Part shown: positions 8,897 to 20,479 of the stretch, one piece after another
Position numbering within the stretch: the first letter of the stretch is position 1
Layout of the letters: every line of letters begins with the position of its first letter
Origin: Limimaricola hongkongensis DSM 17492
GTDB taxonomy: Bacteria > Pseudomonadota > Alphaproteobacteria > Rhodobacterales > Rhodobacteraceae
Assembly (NCBI RefSeq): GCF_000600975.2
Contig: NZ_KK088650.1
Coordinates: 124,001-188,000 of the forward strand
Reading direction: 5' to 3'
Length of the DNA: 64,000 nt
Translations under genes and position numbers: made by a program
The notes under the pieces: generated by a model
Database searches by the model: none
Told to the model about the DNA's origin: nothing
What the model saw: only the letters and a program-made list of their open reading frames with translations

Positions 8897-9661
8897 TTGG
8901 GCACCGACCGCATCGCCTTTCTGGCCAGCGAAACCGCCGTGGCGCAGGACACCCGCGAGCGGCTGGCGGCGCGTTATGGCGACCATCCCCTGCAAGAGGC
9001 CGACATCGTGGTGGCGCTGGGCGGCGACGGCTTCATGCTGCAGACGCTGCACGCCACCGAGGCGCGCGACCTGCCGGTCTACGGCATGAACCGCGGCACC
9101 GTCGGCTTTCTGATGAACGCGTTTTCCGAAGACGATCTGCCCGACCGGCTCGCCGCCGCCGAAGAGGCGATCGTCAACCCGCTCGCCATGACCGCCGAAA
9201 CCGTCACGGGAAAGGTGCATCGCGGGCTCGGGATCAACGAGGTGAGCCTGCTGCGCGCCGGGCCGCAGGCCGCCAAGCTCAAGGTGATCGTCGATGGGCG
9301 GGTGCGGCTCGAGGAACTGGTCTGCGACGGCGCGCTGCTGGCGACACCGGCGGGCTCGACCGCCTACAACTATTCCGCCTACGGGCCGATCCTGCCGATC
9401 GGGGCCGATGTGCTGGCGCTCACCGCGATCGCGCCGTTCCGGCCCCGGCGCTGGCGCGGGGCGCTTCTGCCGACCCGCGCCACCGTGCGCTTCGAGGTGC
9501 TGGAGGCCGAGAAGCGGCCCGTCATGGCCGATGCCGACAGCCAGCTGGTGCGCGACGTGCTCGCGGTGGAGATCCGCTCCGAGCCGCGGGTGCGCCACCG
9601 CATCCTGTTCGACCCCGGCCACGGGCTGGAGGAACGGCTGATCCGCGAACAGTTTGCCTGA
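8897..9661 (+). CDS. nadK: NAD kinase
   Basis: This 254-residue NAD kinase (PpnK) uses ATP to phosphorylate NAD to NADP in the cytoplasm. The signature GGDGFM lies at residues 42-47, NE of the NEVSL loop at 114-115 and TPAGSTAYN at 150-158. All are conserved. The start is unusual: a TTG at 8897 preceded at 6 nt by a purine-rich GAGGGGGGA. The only in-frame ATG, at 8852, would add a non-homologous leader. With the TTG start the protein begins (M)GTDRIAFLASET, in line with other family members. Confidence 0.92.
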   Translation: MGTDRIAFLASETAVAQDTRERLAARYGDHPLQEADIVVALGGDGFMLQTLHATEARDLPVYGMNRGTVGFLMNAFSEDDLPDRLAAAEEAIVNPLAMTAETVTGKVHRGLGINEVSLLRAGPQAAKLKVIVDGRVRLEELVCDGALLATPAGSTAYNYSAYGPILPIGADVLALTAIAPFRPRRWRGALLPTRATVRFEVLEAEKRPVMADADSQLVRDVLAVEIRSEPRVRHRILFDPGHGLEERLIREQFA

Positions 9662-9667
9662 CCGCGA

Positions 9668-11575
9668 TCAGCCCACCGCCGCCGGGCGCGCCCCGTAGCC
9701 CAGCGGCGCGATCGCCGCGCGCAGCTCGTCGAGGATCGCCGGATCGTCGATCGTCGCCGGGATCGCGACATCGCCGCCATCGGCGATCTGCGCCATGGTC
9801 GCGCGCAGGATCTTGCCCGAGCGCGTCTTGGGCAGCCGCTCCACCACCACCGCCAGCTTGAACGCCGCCACCGGCCCGACCCGCTCGCGCACCAGGTCCA
9901 CCGCCTCGCGCACGATCTCCTGCGCCGGTCGCGCGCAGCTGCGGTTGAGGCACAGGAATCCCATCGGCAGCTGGCCCTTGAGCGGATCGGCCACGCCGAT
10001 CACCGCGCATTCGGCGACATCCGGGTGATCGGCCAGCACCTCCTCCATGCCGCCCGTCGACAGCCGGTGCCCGGCGACGTTGATCACGTCGTCGGTCCGC
10101 GCGAGGATCGAGACATAGCCATCCTCGTCGATCATCCCGGCATCGCCCGAGGCGTAATACCCCGGATAGGCCGAAAGATAGCTGCGCCGGAACCGGTCCT
10201 CGTCGCCCCAGATCCCCGACAGCGTGCCCGGCGGCAGCGGCAGCCGGATCGCCACCGCGCCAAGGCTGCCGCGCGGCTTGTCCTGGCCCGCCTCGTCGAG
10301 AATGTGCACGTCGTAGCCCGGCATCGGCACCGTGGCCGATCCGTCCTTCACCGGCAGCTTCTCGATCCCCACCGGGTTGCCGGCGATGGCATAGCCGGTC
10401 TCGGTCTGCCACCAGTGGTCATAGACCGGCACGCCCGCCACGTCGCGCGCCCAGGCCACCGTGTCCGGGTCGGCCCGTTCGCCCGCAAGAAAGATCGCGC
10501 GCAGCCCCGACAGGTCGTGTTCGCGCGCCAGCCGCCCGGTGGGATCCTCGCGCTTGATCGCGCGCAGCGCGGTCGGCGCGGTGAAGAAGCTGCGCACCTT
10601 GTTGCGCGCGATCACCCGCCAGAACGCCCCGGCATCGGGCGTGCCGACCGGCTTGCCCTCGTAGATCAGCGTCGTGTTGCCATGCAGCAGCGGCCCGTAG
10701 CAGATATAGCTGTGGCCCACGACCCAGCCGACATCCGAGGCCGCCCAGAACACCTCGCCGGGGTCGGTGTCATAGACGTTCTTCATGGTCCAGTGCAGCG
10801 CCACGAGATGTCCGGCCGTGGGGCGCACCACGCCCTTGGGCTTGCCGGTCGTGCCGGAGGTATAGAGGATATAGGCCGGGTGATCGGCCTCCACGGGCAG
10901 GCAATCGGCGGGCTCGGCCTCTTCCTGGAAATCATGCCACTCCATGTCGCGGCCATGCTCGATACCGGCCATCGCCTGCGGGCGTTGCAGGATGACGCAG
11001 AAATCGGGCTTGTGATCGGCCTCGCGCAGCGCCGCGTCCAGAAGCGGCTTGTAGGCGACGACGCGGTTCGGCTCGATCCCGCAGGAGGCGGCGAGGATCG
11101 CCTTGGGGCGGCAGTCGTCGATCCGAACCGCCAGCTCGCGCGCCGCAAAGCCGCCGAACACGACGCAGTGGATCGCGCCGATCCGGGCGCAGGCCAGCAT
11201 CGCCTCGATCGCCTCGGGGATCATCGGCATGTAGATGACGACCCGGTCGCCCTTGGCCACGCCGCGCGCCTTGAGCGCGCCCGCCAGCCGGGCGACGCGG
11301 CCCAGAAGGTCGGCATAGGTGATCTCGCTGCGGGTTTCGGTGACCGGGCTGTCATGGATGATCGCCACGTCATGCGCGCGCCCCTCGGCCACGTGCCGGT
11401 CGAGCGCGTTGTGACAGCCATTCACCATGCCGTCGGGATACCAAGTCGGCACCGGGCCCGCCTCCTGCGACAGCGCCCGGCTCGGGAAGCGGTGCCAGTC
11501 GATGGCGCGCGCCGCCTGCAACCAGAAGCCTTCGGGGTCGGCGCGCCAGCTCTCGTAGACGTCGGTATATGTCAT
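9668..11575 (-). CDS. prpE: Propionate--CoA ligase (PrpE-type acyl-CoA synthetase)
   Basis: This 635-residue member of the ANL superfamily closely resembles PrpE. It makes propionyl-CoA from propionate, ATP and CoA through an acyl-adenylate. The AMP-binding signature YILYTSGTTGKPKG is near residue 237. WWQTETGYAI follows, and the C-terminal hinge and catalytic lysine are in LPKTRSGKILRATM. The N-terminal MTYTDVYESW is the PrpE/acetyl-CoA synthetase start motif, and the ATG at 11575 follows GGGAGGA. Acetyl-CoA synthetase activity cannot be excluded. Propionyl-CoA formed here would go on to methylmalonyl-CoA, the pathway served by MeaB. It is tail-to-tail with nadK. Confidence 0.88.
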   Translation of the reverse strand: MTYTDVYESWRADPEGFWLQAARAIDWHRFPSRALSQEAGPVPTWYPDGMVNGCHNALDRHVAEGRAHDVAIIHDSPVTETRSEITYADLLGRVARLAGALKARGVAKGDRVVIYMPMIPEAIEAMLACARIGAIHCVVFGGFAARELAVRIDDCRPKAILAASCGIEPNRVVAYKPLLDAALREADHKPDFCVILQRPQAMAGIEHGRDMEWHDFQEEAEPADCLPVEADHPAYILYTSGTTGKPKGVVRPTAGHLVALHWTMKNVYDTDPGEVFWAASDVGWVVGHSYICYGPLLHGNTTLIYEGKPVGTPDAGAFWRVIARNKVRSFFTAPTALRAIKREDPTGRLAREHDLSGLRAIFLAGERADPDTVAWARDVAGVPVYDHWWQTETGYAIAGNPVGIEKLPVKDGSATVPMPGYDVHILDEAGQDKPRGSLGAVAIRLPLPPGTLSGIWGDEDRFRRSYLSAYPGYYASGDAGMIDEDGYVSILARTDDVINVAGHRLSTGGMEEVLADHPDVAECAVIGVADPLKGQLPMGFLCLNRSCARPAQEIVREAVDLVRERVGPVAAFKLAVVVERLPKTRSGKILRATMAQIADGGDVAIPATIDDPAILDELRAAIAPLGYGARPAAVG

Positions 11576-11695
11576 GTCCGTCCTCCCTCGGGACGGAATC
11601 CTACGCCCGCCCAAGGGCTTCGGGCAAGCGCCACGCGCATGGGGCGGGGCGCGCGCAAGGGCCGGCGCGCGCGCATGGGGCGGGCGGCGGAGTGT

Positions 11696-11716
11696 GCGTA
11701 TTTGAAGAATGGTGAA
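11696..11716 (+). repeat. Repeat copy B (21-bp core)
   Basis: The core GCGTATTT-GAA-GAATGGTGAA lies in the 183-bp gap between prpE and the malic enzyme gene. A G-rich stretch just upstream repeats GCGCATGGGGCGGG twice (near 11636 and 11671). The hairpin pair seen with copy A is not recognisable here. Confidence 0.75.
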
Positions 11717-11758
11717 AGGGGGGAGGGGCGCTCCCCCCTTTTTGGCAAGCGCGCGGCG

Positions 11759-14059
<2,301 letters not shown>

Positions 14060-14124
14060 CGCGTCGTCTCTCCCCTGATCGGAATGGTTCAGCATTAAAC
14101 CTTTCTGACGGGGGCGCGAAAGAC

Positions 14125-14325
14125 CTATCGCGCGTCGCGCTCGTCCTGCAACGCGCGGATCCGCTCATCCGCCTGCGCCTCGGTCAGCGAGGCGTCGAAT
14201 TCCGCGCCGGTCTTGTCGCACAGGTCGCGCAGCAGCACCGCCTGTTTCGGATTCATCGGCGCGTCGGGATCGTCTGGCGTGCGGGCCTCGGTCTCGGGCA
14301 GCACGGATTTGGTCGGCTCGATCAT
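14125..14325 (-). CDS. DUF3072 small acidic protein (second of two)
   Basis: This 66-residue protein has the same core as the gene at 5903-6112: MNPKQAVLLRDLCDKTGAEF then DASLTEAQADERIRALQ. The N-terminal 23 residues are acidic and Pro-rich and probably disordered. The ATG at 14325 follows GGAGGA at ~6 nt. Function is unknown. The two paralogues differ in their N-terminal tails but keep the spacing between the halves of the core, so they are likely an old duplication rather than a recent one. Confidence 0.82.
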   Translation of the reverse strand: MIEPTKSVLPETEARTPDDPDAPMNPKQAVLLRDLCDKTGAEFDASLTEAQADERIRALQDERDAR

Positions 14326-14455
14326 CGCTCATCCTCCGGGGTTGGGCCGCAAGGGCCAAACCCCTCCATGCGGGGCGAGGTTCCGCGAGGGTGGGCTTGC
14401 ATCAAAAGGGGCCGCGCGACACAGTTTCCGGCAAACCGCCCGGAGGAGGATCCCC

Positions 14456-14848
14456 ATGTCGCTGGTCGACGATGCGCGCCGCGTGCGCGAAAACGCCTAT
14501 GCTCCCTATTCCAACTTCAAGGTCGGCGCCGCGATCCGGGCCGTCTCGGGCAGCGTCTATCTCGGCGTCAATGTCGAGAACGTGGCCTATCCCGAAGGCA
14601 CCTGCGCCGAAGCCGGGGCCATCGCCGCGATGTGCGCCGCCGGAGACGCCGAAATCGCCGAGGTCGCGGTGATCGCCGACAGCCCGGTGCCGGTCTCGCC
14701 CTGCGGCGGCTGCCGCCAGAAGCTGGCCGAGTTCGGCCGCGGCGACGTGAAGATCACGCTGGCGACCACCGACGGCACCACCACCGAGACCACGCTCGGC
14801 GCGCTGCTGCCCGGCGCCTTCGACCAGAGCCAGATGGAGCGCGCCTGA
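14456..14848 (+). CDS. cdd: Cytidine deaminase
   Basis: This 130-residue homotetrameric-type enzyme deaminates cytidine and deoxycytidine to uridine and deoxyuridine. The zinc-binding and catalytic residues are present: CAE at 50-52 (Glu52 proton shuttle) and PCGGC at 82-86. The substrate segment YAPYSNFKVGAA is at residues 15-26. The ATG at 14456 follows GGAGGAGGA. It is the first gene of a five-gene nucleoside salvage operon. Its TGA overlaps the ATG of deoA in the pattern ATGA or TGATG seen throughout the operon, so translation is probably coupled. Confidence 0.97.
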   Translation: MSLVDDARRVRENAYAPYSNFKVGAAIRAVSGSVYLGVNVENVAYPEGTCAEAGAIAAMCAAGDAEIAEVAVIADSPVPVSPCGGCRQKLAEFGRGDVKITLATTDGTTTETTLGALLPGAFDQSQMERA

Positions 14849-16152
14849 TGGATGCGCGCCGCCTGATCGCCGCGCTGCGCCGGGGCGAGACGCTCGCCCC
14901 CGACGACATCGCCGCCTTCGCGCGCGGCCTCGCCGATGGCACCGTCTCGGACGCGCAGGCCGGGGCCTTTGCCATGGCCGTCTGTCTCAACGGACTCGGT
15001 GAGGCAGGGCGGGTCGCGCTGACCACCGGCATGCGCGACAGCGGCGACCGGCTGTCATGGGACCTGCCGGGGCCGGTGCTCGACAAGCATTCGACCGGCG
15101 GGGTGGGCGATCCGGTGTCGCTTTTGCTCGCGCCCGCGCTCGCCGCCTGCGGCGTCTATGTGCCGATGATCTCGGGCCGGGGCCTGGGCCATACCGGCGG
15201 CACGCTCGACAAGCTCGAGGCGGTGCCGGGGCTGTCGACCCAAGTTGACGAAGCGAAGCTGCGCGAGATCACCCGGCAGACGGGCTGCGCCATCGTCGGT
15301 GCGACGGGCCGCATCGCCCCCGCCGACAAGCGGCTCTATGCCGTGCGCGACGTGACCGGCACGGTCGATCACGTCGATCTCATCACCGCCTCGATCCTGT
15401 CCAAGAAGCTCGCCGCCGGGCTCGAAGGTCTCGTGCTCGACGTGAAGGTCGGCTCCGGCGCCTTCATGAAATCTGAAGCCGAGGCGCGCGAACTGGCGCA
15501 GGCGCTGGTGGCGACGGCCAATGGCGCGGGCTGTCCGACCGCGGCCTTCCTGACCGACATGGACCAGCCGCTCGCCCCCGCCTTGGGCAACGCGACCGAG
15601 ATGGCGGTGATCATGGCCGTGCTTTCGGGCGACCGGCTCGCCGCGCCGCGGCTGCACGACCTGACCGTGGCGCTTGGCGGGCGGCTGATGGCGCTCGCGG
15701 GCGGCGCCGAGGGTGAGGGCGAGGAGAAGATCGCCGAGGCCATCGCCTCGGGCCGCGCCATGGAGCGTTTCGCGGCGATGCTGCATGATCTCGGCGGCCC
15801 CGCCGACATGGCACAGAACTGGCGCGCGCATCTGCCACAGGCCCCGGTGGTGCGCGAGGTGACGGCGACCGAATCCGGCCATCTCGCCGCCATCGACGGC
15901 GAGGCGCTGGGCCATGCCGTGGTCGCGCTCGGCGGCGGGCGAAAGGTCGAATCCGACCGGATCGACCCGGCGGTCGGCCTGTCGGATGTGGCGCGGCTCG
16001 GGGCAAGGATCGCCCCCGGCGACCCGCTGGCCCGCATTCATGCCGCGACCGACACGGATGCCGACGCCGCCGAGGCCGCGCTGCGCGGCGCCATGACGAT
16101 CGGCGATGCGCCGCGGCTCAATGATCTGGTGAGAGGAAGGGTGGACCCATGA
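14848..16152 (+). CDS. deoA: Thymidine phosphorylase
   Basis: This 434-residue enzyme splits thymidine or deoxyuridine with phosphate to give the base and deoxyribose 1-phosphate. The phosphate and glycine-rich motif KHSTGGVGD is at residues 80-88. The family signature SGRGLGHTGGTLDKLE is at 108-123. The Lys/Ser-rich active-site region VTGTVDHVDLITASILSKK follows. It starts one base inside the cdd stop codon and its own stop overlaps the start of deoB. The product, deoxyribose 1-phosphate, is the substrate of the next enzyme, DeoB. Confidence 0.97.
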   Translation: MDARRLIAALRRGETLAPDDIAAFARGLADGTVSDAQAGAFAMAVCLNGLGEAGRVALTTGMRDSGDRLSWDLPGPVLDKHSTGGVGDPVSLLLAPALAACGVYVPMISGRGLGHTGGTLDKLEAVPGLSTQVDEAKLREITRQTGCAIVGATGRIAPADKRLYAVRDVTGTVDHVDLITASILSKKLAAGLEGLVLDVKVGSGAFMKSEAEARELAQALVATANGAGCPTAAFLTDMDQPLAPALGNATEMAVIMAVLSGDRLAAPRLHDLTVALGGRLMALAGGAEGEGEEKIAEAIASGRAMERFAAMLHDLGGPADMAQNWRAHLPQAPVVREVTATESGHLAAIDGEALGHAVVALGGGRKVESDRIDPAVGLSDVARLGARIAPGDPLARIHAATDTDADAAEAALRGAMTIGDAPRLNDLVRGRVDP

Positions 16153-17357
16153 CGCGCGTATTCCTGCTGGTGATGGACAGCGCCGGGATCGGCGGCGCGC
16201 CCGATGCCGACAAGTTCTTCAACGGCGATGTGCCCGACACCGGCGCCAACACCATCGGCCATATCGCCGAGGCCTGCGCCGCCGGAAAGGCGGAGCAGGG
16301 GCGTTCGGGGCCGCTGGCCCTGCCCACGCTCGACGCGATGGGTCTGGGGCGCGCGATCGCGCTGGCCTCCGGGTTCGATGCGCCGCATCTCGGGGGCGAA
16401 CCGACCGGCGCATGGGGGGCCGCGACCGAGGTATCGATGGGCAAGGACACGCCCTCGGGCCACTGGGAACTCGCCGGCGTGCCGGTGCCGTGGGAATGGC
16501 ACTATTTCCCCAAGGAAACCCCCGCCTTCCCGACCGAGGTGACCCGCGCGCTGATGCAGGCGGCGGGCACCGACGGCATTCTCGGCAATCGCCACGCCTC
16601 GGGCACCGCGGTGATCGAGGAGGAGGGGCCCGAACACCTCCAGACCGGCTGGCCGATCTGCTATACCTCGGTCGACAGCGTGTTGCAGATCGCCGCGCAT
16701 GAAGAGAGCTTCGGTCTCGACCGGCTTTTGGACATGTGTCGCGCCGTGGCGCCGATGCTGCACGACATGAAGGTGGGCCGGGTCATCGCGCGGCCCTTCC
16801 TGGGCGACGAGGCGACCGGTTTCACCCGCACCGCCAACCGCCGCGATTTCGCCATCGCCGCCCCCGGACGCACGCTCCTGGACAGCGCCAGGGCGGCGGG
16901 GCGCGACGTGCACGCGGTGGGCAAGATCGGCGACATCTTCTCGATGCGCGGCATCACCGACCTGCGCAAGGGACCGGACGCCAAGCTGATGGACCACCTG
17001 TCGGATCTGGTGGACGAGGCCGCCGACGGCGCGCTGGTCTTCGCCAACTTCGTCGAGTTCGACACCAATTTCGGCCATCGCCGCGACGTGTCGGGCTATG
17101 CGCGCCAGCTCGAATGGTTCGACGCCGCGCTGGGCCGCATCCTGCCGCGGCTGCGCGAGGGCGATCTCGTGATCGTCACCGCCGATCACGGCAACGACCC
17201 GACCTTCACCGGCACCGACCACACGCGCGAGCGGGTGCCGGTGCTGTGCCACGGGATCGGGGCGCAGGAGCTCGGGCTGATGGGCTTCGTCGATGTCGGC
17301 GCGCTGGCCGCCCGGCATCTGGGCATCCCGGCCCCCGACCCGGACGCCGCGCCATGA
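16149..17357 (+). CDS. deoB: Phosphopentomutase
   Basis: This 402-residue alkaline-phosphatase-superfamily mutase interconverts (deoxy)ribose 1-phosphate and 5-phosphate. Metal ligands are visible in LLVMDSAGIGGAPDA (Asp10) and near the C-terminus in VTADHGNDPTF and DHTRERVPVL. The phosphorylated Thr region is in TEVSMGKDTPSGHWE near residue 98. The length matches the family. It overlaps both deoA and add by 4 bp. No deoC aldolase gene is present in the operon, so deoxyribose 5-phosphate must be handled elsewhere. Confidence 0.97.
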   Translation: MTRVFLLVMDSAGIGGAPDADKFFNGDVPDTGANTIGHIAEACAAGKAEQGRSGPLALPTLDAMGLGRAIALASGFDAPHLGGEPTGAWGAATEVSMGKDTPSGHWELAGVPVPWEWHYFPKETPAFPTEVTRALMQAAGTDGILGNRHASGTAVIEEEGPEHLQTGWPICYTSVDSVLQIAAHEESFGLDRLLDMCRAVAPMLHDMKVGRVIARPFLGDEATGFTRTANRRDFAIAAPGRTLLDSARAAGRDVHAVGKIGDIFSMRGITDLRKGPDAKLMDHLSDLVDEAADGALVFANFVEFDTNFGHRRDVSGYARQLEWFDAALGRILPRLREGDLVIVTADHGNDPTFTGTDHTRERVPVLCHGIGAQELGLMGFVDVGALAARHLGIPAPDPDAAP

Positions 17358-18340
17358 GCTGGCGCGCGCTCCCCAAGGTGGAGCTGCACCTGCATCTCGA
17401 AGGCGCGGCGCCGCCCGCCTTCATCAAGGGGCTCGCGCGCGAGAAGTCGATCGACATCTCGCGCATCTTCGATGATCGCGGCGGCTATGTCCGCGGCGAT
17501 TTCGACTGGTTCCTGAAGGCCTATGACGCGGCCTGCACGGTGCTGCGCGGCCCCGAGGATTACCGCCGCCTGATGGCCGCCGTGCTGGAGCAGAGCGCCG
17601 GGCAGGGCGTGGTCCATACCGAGCTGTTCCTGTCGCCCGATTTCTGCGGCGGCGGCGATCTTTCGGCGTGGCGCGATTACGTCGACGCGATGGCCGATGC
17701 CGCCGAAACGGCCGAGCGCGACCTCGGCATCACCGCGCGCGGCATCGTCACCTGCCTGCGCCATCTCGGCCCCGAGGCCGCGAAACCCATCGCCCGCTGC
17801 GCCGCCGAGACGGCGGGCGGCTTCGTCACCGGCTTCGGCCTTGCGGGCGACGAGATGATGCACCGCCCCGGCGATTTCGGCTGGGCTTTCGACTGCGCGC
17901 GCGAGGCGGGGCTGGGGCTGACCGCGCATGCGGGCGAATGGGGCGGGCCGGACATGGTGCGCGAGACCGTCGATCTTCTGGGCTGCAGCCGCATCGGCCA
18001 CGGCATCAACGCGGTGGGCGATCATGCGCTGTGCGACCACCTGATCGAAAAGGGCGTGACGCTCGAGGTCTGCCCGGTCTCGAACCTCGTGCTCGGCGCG
18101 GTCAGGGATTGGAAATCCCACCCGATCGAGATCCTGCGCGATCGCGGCGTGCGCGTGACGGTCTCGACCGACGACCCGCCATGGTTCGGCACCTCCATGA
18201 GCCATGAATACGACATGCTGGAGCGGCATTTCGGCTGGGAGGAAGAGCGGCTGCGCCGCGCCAACGATGTTGCCGCCGGGGCCGCTTTCTGCGACGAGGA
18301 CACACGCGCACAGATCCTGAAGAAACTGGAGGCGGCATGA
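17354..18340 (+). CDS. add: Adenosine deaminase
   Basis: This 328-residue TIM-barrel metal enzyme converts adenosine or deoxyadenosine to inosine. The first zinc motif is in [10 protein letters not shown] (His12, His14). THAGEWGGP supplies the third His and the catalytic Glu. [10 protein letters not shown] carries the metal Asp pair. [10 protein letters not shown] is the conserved His segment. Related bacterial aminodeoxyfutalosine or adenine deaminases share the fold, but the salvage-operon context supports adenosine as substrate. It overlaps deoB and upp by 4 bp each. Confidence 0.92.
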   Translation: MSWRALPKVELHLHLEGAAPPAFIKGLAREKSIDISRIFDDRGGYVRGDFDWFLKAYDAACTVLRGPEDYRRLMAAVLEQSAGQGVVHTELFLSPDFCGGGDLSAWRDYVDAMADAAETAERDLGITARGIVTCLRHLGPEAAKPIARCAAETAGGFVTGFGLAGDEMMHRPGDFGWAFDCAREAGLGLTAHAGEWGGPDMVRETVDLLGCSRIGHGINAVGDHALCDHLIEKGVTLEVCPVSNLVLGAVRDWKSHPIEILRDRGVRVTVSTDDPPWFGTSMSHEYDMLERHFGWEEERLRRANDVAAGAAFCDEDTRAQILKKLEAA

Positions 18341-18978
18341 GCCACACAGACACCCATTTGACCGTCGTGACGCACCCCTTGGTGCAGCATAAGCTCACCC
18401 TGATGCGCAAATCCGACGCCTCCACCGCGAGCTTCCGGCGGCTGTTGCGCGAGATCAGCCTGCTTCTGGCCTATGAGGTGACGCGCGACCTGCCGGTCAC
18501 CATGACCACCATCGACACGCCGATGCAGCCGATGCAGGCCCCGGTGATCGAGGGCAAGAAGCTGGCGCTGATCTCGATCCTGCGCGCGGGCAACGGCCTG
18601 CTCGACGGCATCCTCGAACTGGTGCCCTCGGCCCGCGTCGGTTTCGTCGGCCTCTACCGCGATCCCGAAACGCTCAAGCCGGTGGAGTATTACTTCAAGG
18701 TGCCCGGCGGGCTCGACGAGCGGCTGACCATCGCGGTCGACCCGATGCTGGCCACCGGCAACTCCTCGGTCGCGGCGATCGACATGCTCAAGAAGAACGG
18801 CGCCAAGGACATCATCTTCCTGTGCCTTCTGGCCGCGCCCGAAGGCGTCGCCCGGATGAAGGAGGCGCACCCGGATGTGCCGATCGTGACGGCGGCGCTC
18901 GACGAGCGGCTCGACGATCACGGCTACATCGTCCCCGGACTGGGGGATGCGGGTGACAGGATCTTCGGAACCAAGTAG
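18337..18978 (+). CDS. upp: Uracil phosphoribosyltransferase
   Basis: This 213-residue enzyme makes UMP from uracil and PRPP, completing pyrimidine salvage from the products of Cdd and DeoA. The family features are [11 protein letters not shown] near residue 14 and [12 protein letters not shown]. The PRPP loop is [10 protein letters not shown], and the C-terminal [11 protein letters not shown] forms part of the uracil site. It is the last gene of the operon. A small hairpin (18992-19008) follows the stop codon. Confidence 0.97.
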   Translation: MSHTDTHLTVVTHPLVQHKLTLMRKSDASTASFRRLLREISLLLAYEVTRDLPVTMTTIDTPMQPMQAPVIEGKKLALISILRAGNGLLDGILELVPSARVGFVGLYRDPETLKPVEYYFKVPGGLDERLTIAVDPMLATGNSSVAAIDMLKKNGAKDIIFLCLLAAPEGVARMKEAHPDVPIVTAALDERLDDHGYIVPGLGDAGDRIFGTK

Positions 18979-18991
18979 CGCCAGCTTTACA

Positions 18992-19008
18992 GCGCAGCGG
19001 GGCTGCGC
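18992..19008 (+). terminator. Hairpin after the salvage operon
   Basis: A 6-bp GC stem GCGCAG/CTGCGC (18992-18997 with 19003-19008) with a 5-nt loop lies 13 bp after the upp stop. There is no U-run, so this is only a candidate terminator. The next gene starts at 19047 on the same strand, so read-through is possible. Confidence 0.35.
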
Positions 19009-19046
19009 CATGGTTTCGGAAAAACATCCCGAGGGCAGGGCGCAGC

Positions 19047-20447
19047 ATGTTCAGGACGATACTCGCCGTGTCGGCGGCGGCGTTGGCCGTGGCCGGACCG
19101 GCCATGGCGCAGGACCGGCTTCCGGCGGAATTCCCGCCCGAAAGCTACGCCGCCAACCAGTATGTCGACAGCAAGGGCTGCGCTTTCATCCGCGCCGGCA
19201 TCGGCGGCATGACCAACTGGATCCCGCGCATGAGCCGCGACCGCGAACCGCTTTGCGGGTTCCAGCCAAGCGGCGTCGCCGCCGTTGCGGAGGCGCCCGC
19301 GCCCGCAGCCGAACCGGCCGAGGCCCGCCCCCCGGCGGCCAAGCCCGCGCCCACCCGCCGCGCCGAGGCCGCGCCCGCTTCGCCCCGGCCCGCCCCCGCT
19401 TCGCCCCGGATCGTCACGCCCGCGCCCGCCGCCGTGCGCCCCGCGCCGCCGGTGCTCACCCGGGCCGCGTTCTGCGAAGGGCGCGAGGGGCCGCAGCCGG
19501 GCTATGTCAGCAGCCGCACCGGCGAGACCATCATCTGCGGCGACACCCGCGCGGCCGCCGCGCCCCGGCCCGGGGCGCCGCTGCGCGGCGCGGTGACGCT
19601 GGCCGCCGTCTGCGCCGACATGGCCGCGACCGGGCGGCGCTACGTGCTGCAAGACAGCGGCGCACCGGTGAGCTGCGGGCCGCAGGACGCCACCGCGCCC
19701 CGGCCCGGCACCCGGCTGGCCGCGACGCGTCTGCCCGCGCCGCCCGCCGCGCCGATGGCCCCCGCCATGGCGGGGCAGGCCGCGGCGCCGCGCGTGGCGA
19801 GCGCCAGCATCACCGCCTGTGATCTCGGGCCGGAATCGGGCTTTGCCCTTCTCGGGCCCGCCAGCCGTCCGCGCCGCTGCGGGCCGCAGGCGCAGTCGCC
19901 CTCCGGGCTCGGCAACGCGGCCCGTCTCGCGCCGCAGCCGACCGGCGTGGCGGGGGCGATGCGGTTTCTCGACCCGCAGGCCGGTCTGCGCCGCGCCGCC
20001 GGGGCCGTGCCGCTGCCCGACCCGGTCGCACCGCCCCCCGGCTATCGCAGCGCCTGGGAGGATGGCCGCCTGAACCGCCATCGCGGCGTGCGCATCGTCG
20101 AGCGCCCCGATGCCGGTCAGCTGCGCGCCCCGGTGGAGGCGGCGCCGGTCACGGTGCCCGAGGCGCTGGTGGGGCGCGTCTCGACCCGCTCCACGCCCGC
20201 CAATACCCCCGCGGCCACGCAGGGCCGTTTCGTGCAGCTCGGCGCCTTTGCCGTCGCGGCCAATGCGGATCGCGCCGCCGCACGGCTGCGCGCGCTCGGC
20301 CTGCCCGTGGCGAAGGGCCGCCTCAATCGGGACGGGACCGAATTGCGGGTCATCGCGACCGGCCCGTTCGCGGATGCGGGAACGCTTGGCCGGGCCTTGG
20401 GGGCGGTGCGCGCGGCGGGATACGCCGACGCCTATGCCCGCAGATAG
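19047..20447 (+). CDS. Periplasmic SPOR-domain protein with four Cys-pair modules
   Basis: This 466-residue exported protein has a signal peptide at residues 1-21 (MFRTILAVSAAALAVAGPAMA). The C-terminal SPOR domain is at ~393-466 (GRFVQLGAFAVAANADRAAARL). SPOR domains bind denuded septal peptidoglycan, so a cell-division or wall role is likely. Between them are long Ala/Pro-rich linkers and four modules, each with two cysteines 20-25 residues apart and a Gly after the second: C45/C70, C143/C164, C189/C210 and C258/C278. These probably form disulfides in the periplasm. I know no name for the module. The gene follows upp on the same strand and meets its downstream neighbour tail-to-tail at a shared hairpin. 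Confidence 0.8.
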   Translation: MFRTILAVSAAALAVAGPAMAQDRLPAEFPPESYAANQYVDSKGCAFIRAGIGGMTNWIPRMSRDREPLCGFQPSGVAAVAEAPAPAAEPAEARPPAAKPAPTRRAEAAPASPRPAPASPRIVTPAPAAVRPAPPVLTRAAFCEGREGPQPGYVSSRTGETIICGDTRAAAAPRPGAPLRGAVTLAAVCADMAATGRRYVLQDSGAPVSCGPQDATAPRPGTRLAATRLPAPPAAPMAPAMAGQAAAPRVASASITACDLGPESGFALLGPASRPRRCGPQAQSPSGLGNAARLAPQPTGVAGAMRFLDPQAGLRRAAGAVPLPDPVAPPPGYRSAWEDGRLNRHRGVRIVERPDAGQLRAPVEAAPVTVPEALVGRVSTRSTPANTPAATQGRFVQLGAFAVAANADRAAARLRALGLPVAKGRLNRDGTELRVIATGPFADAGTLGRALGAVRAAGYADAYARR

Positions 20448-20460
20448 AACCGGAACCGGC

Positions 20461-20479
20461 GCCGGGGCTCAGCCCCGGC
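20461..20479. terminator. Hairpin between convergent genes, loop is a stop codon
   Basis: A perfect 8-bp stem GCCGGGGC/GCCCCGGC (20461-20468 with 20472-20479) has loop TCA. The loop is the TGA stop of the minus-strand gene at 20469. It is 13 bp after the SPOR gene stop. The arrangement is the same as at 5895-5913. There is no T-run. Confidence 0.5.
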
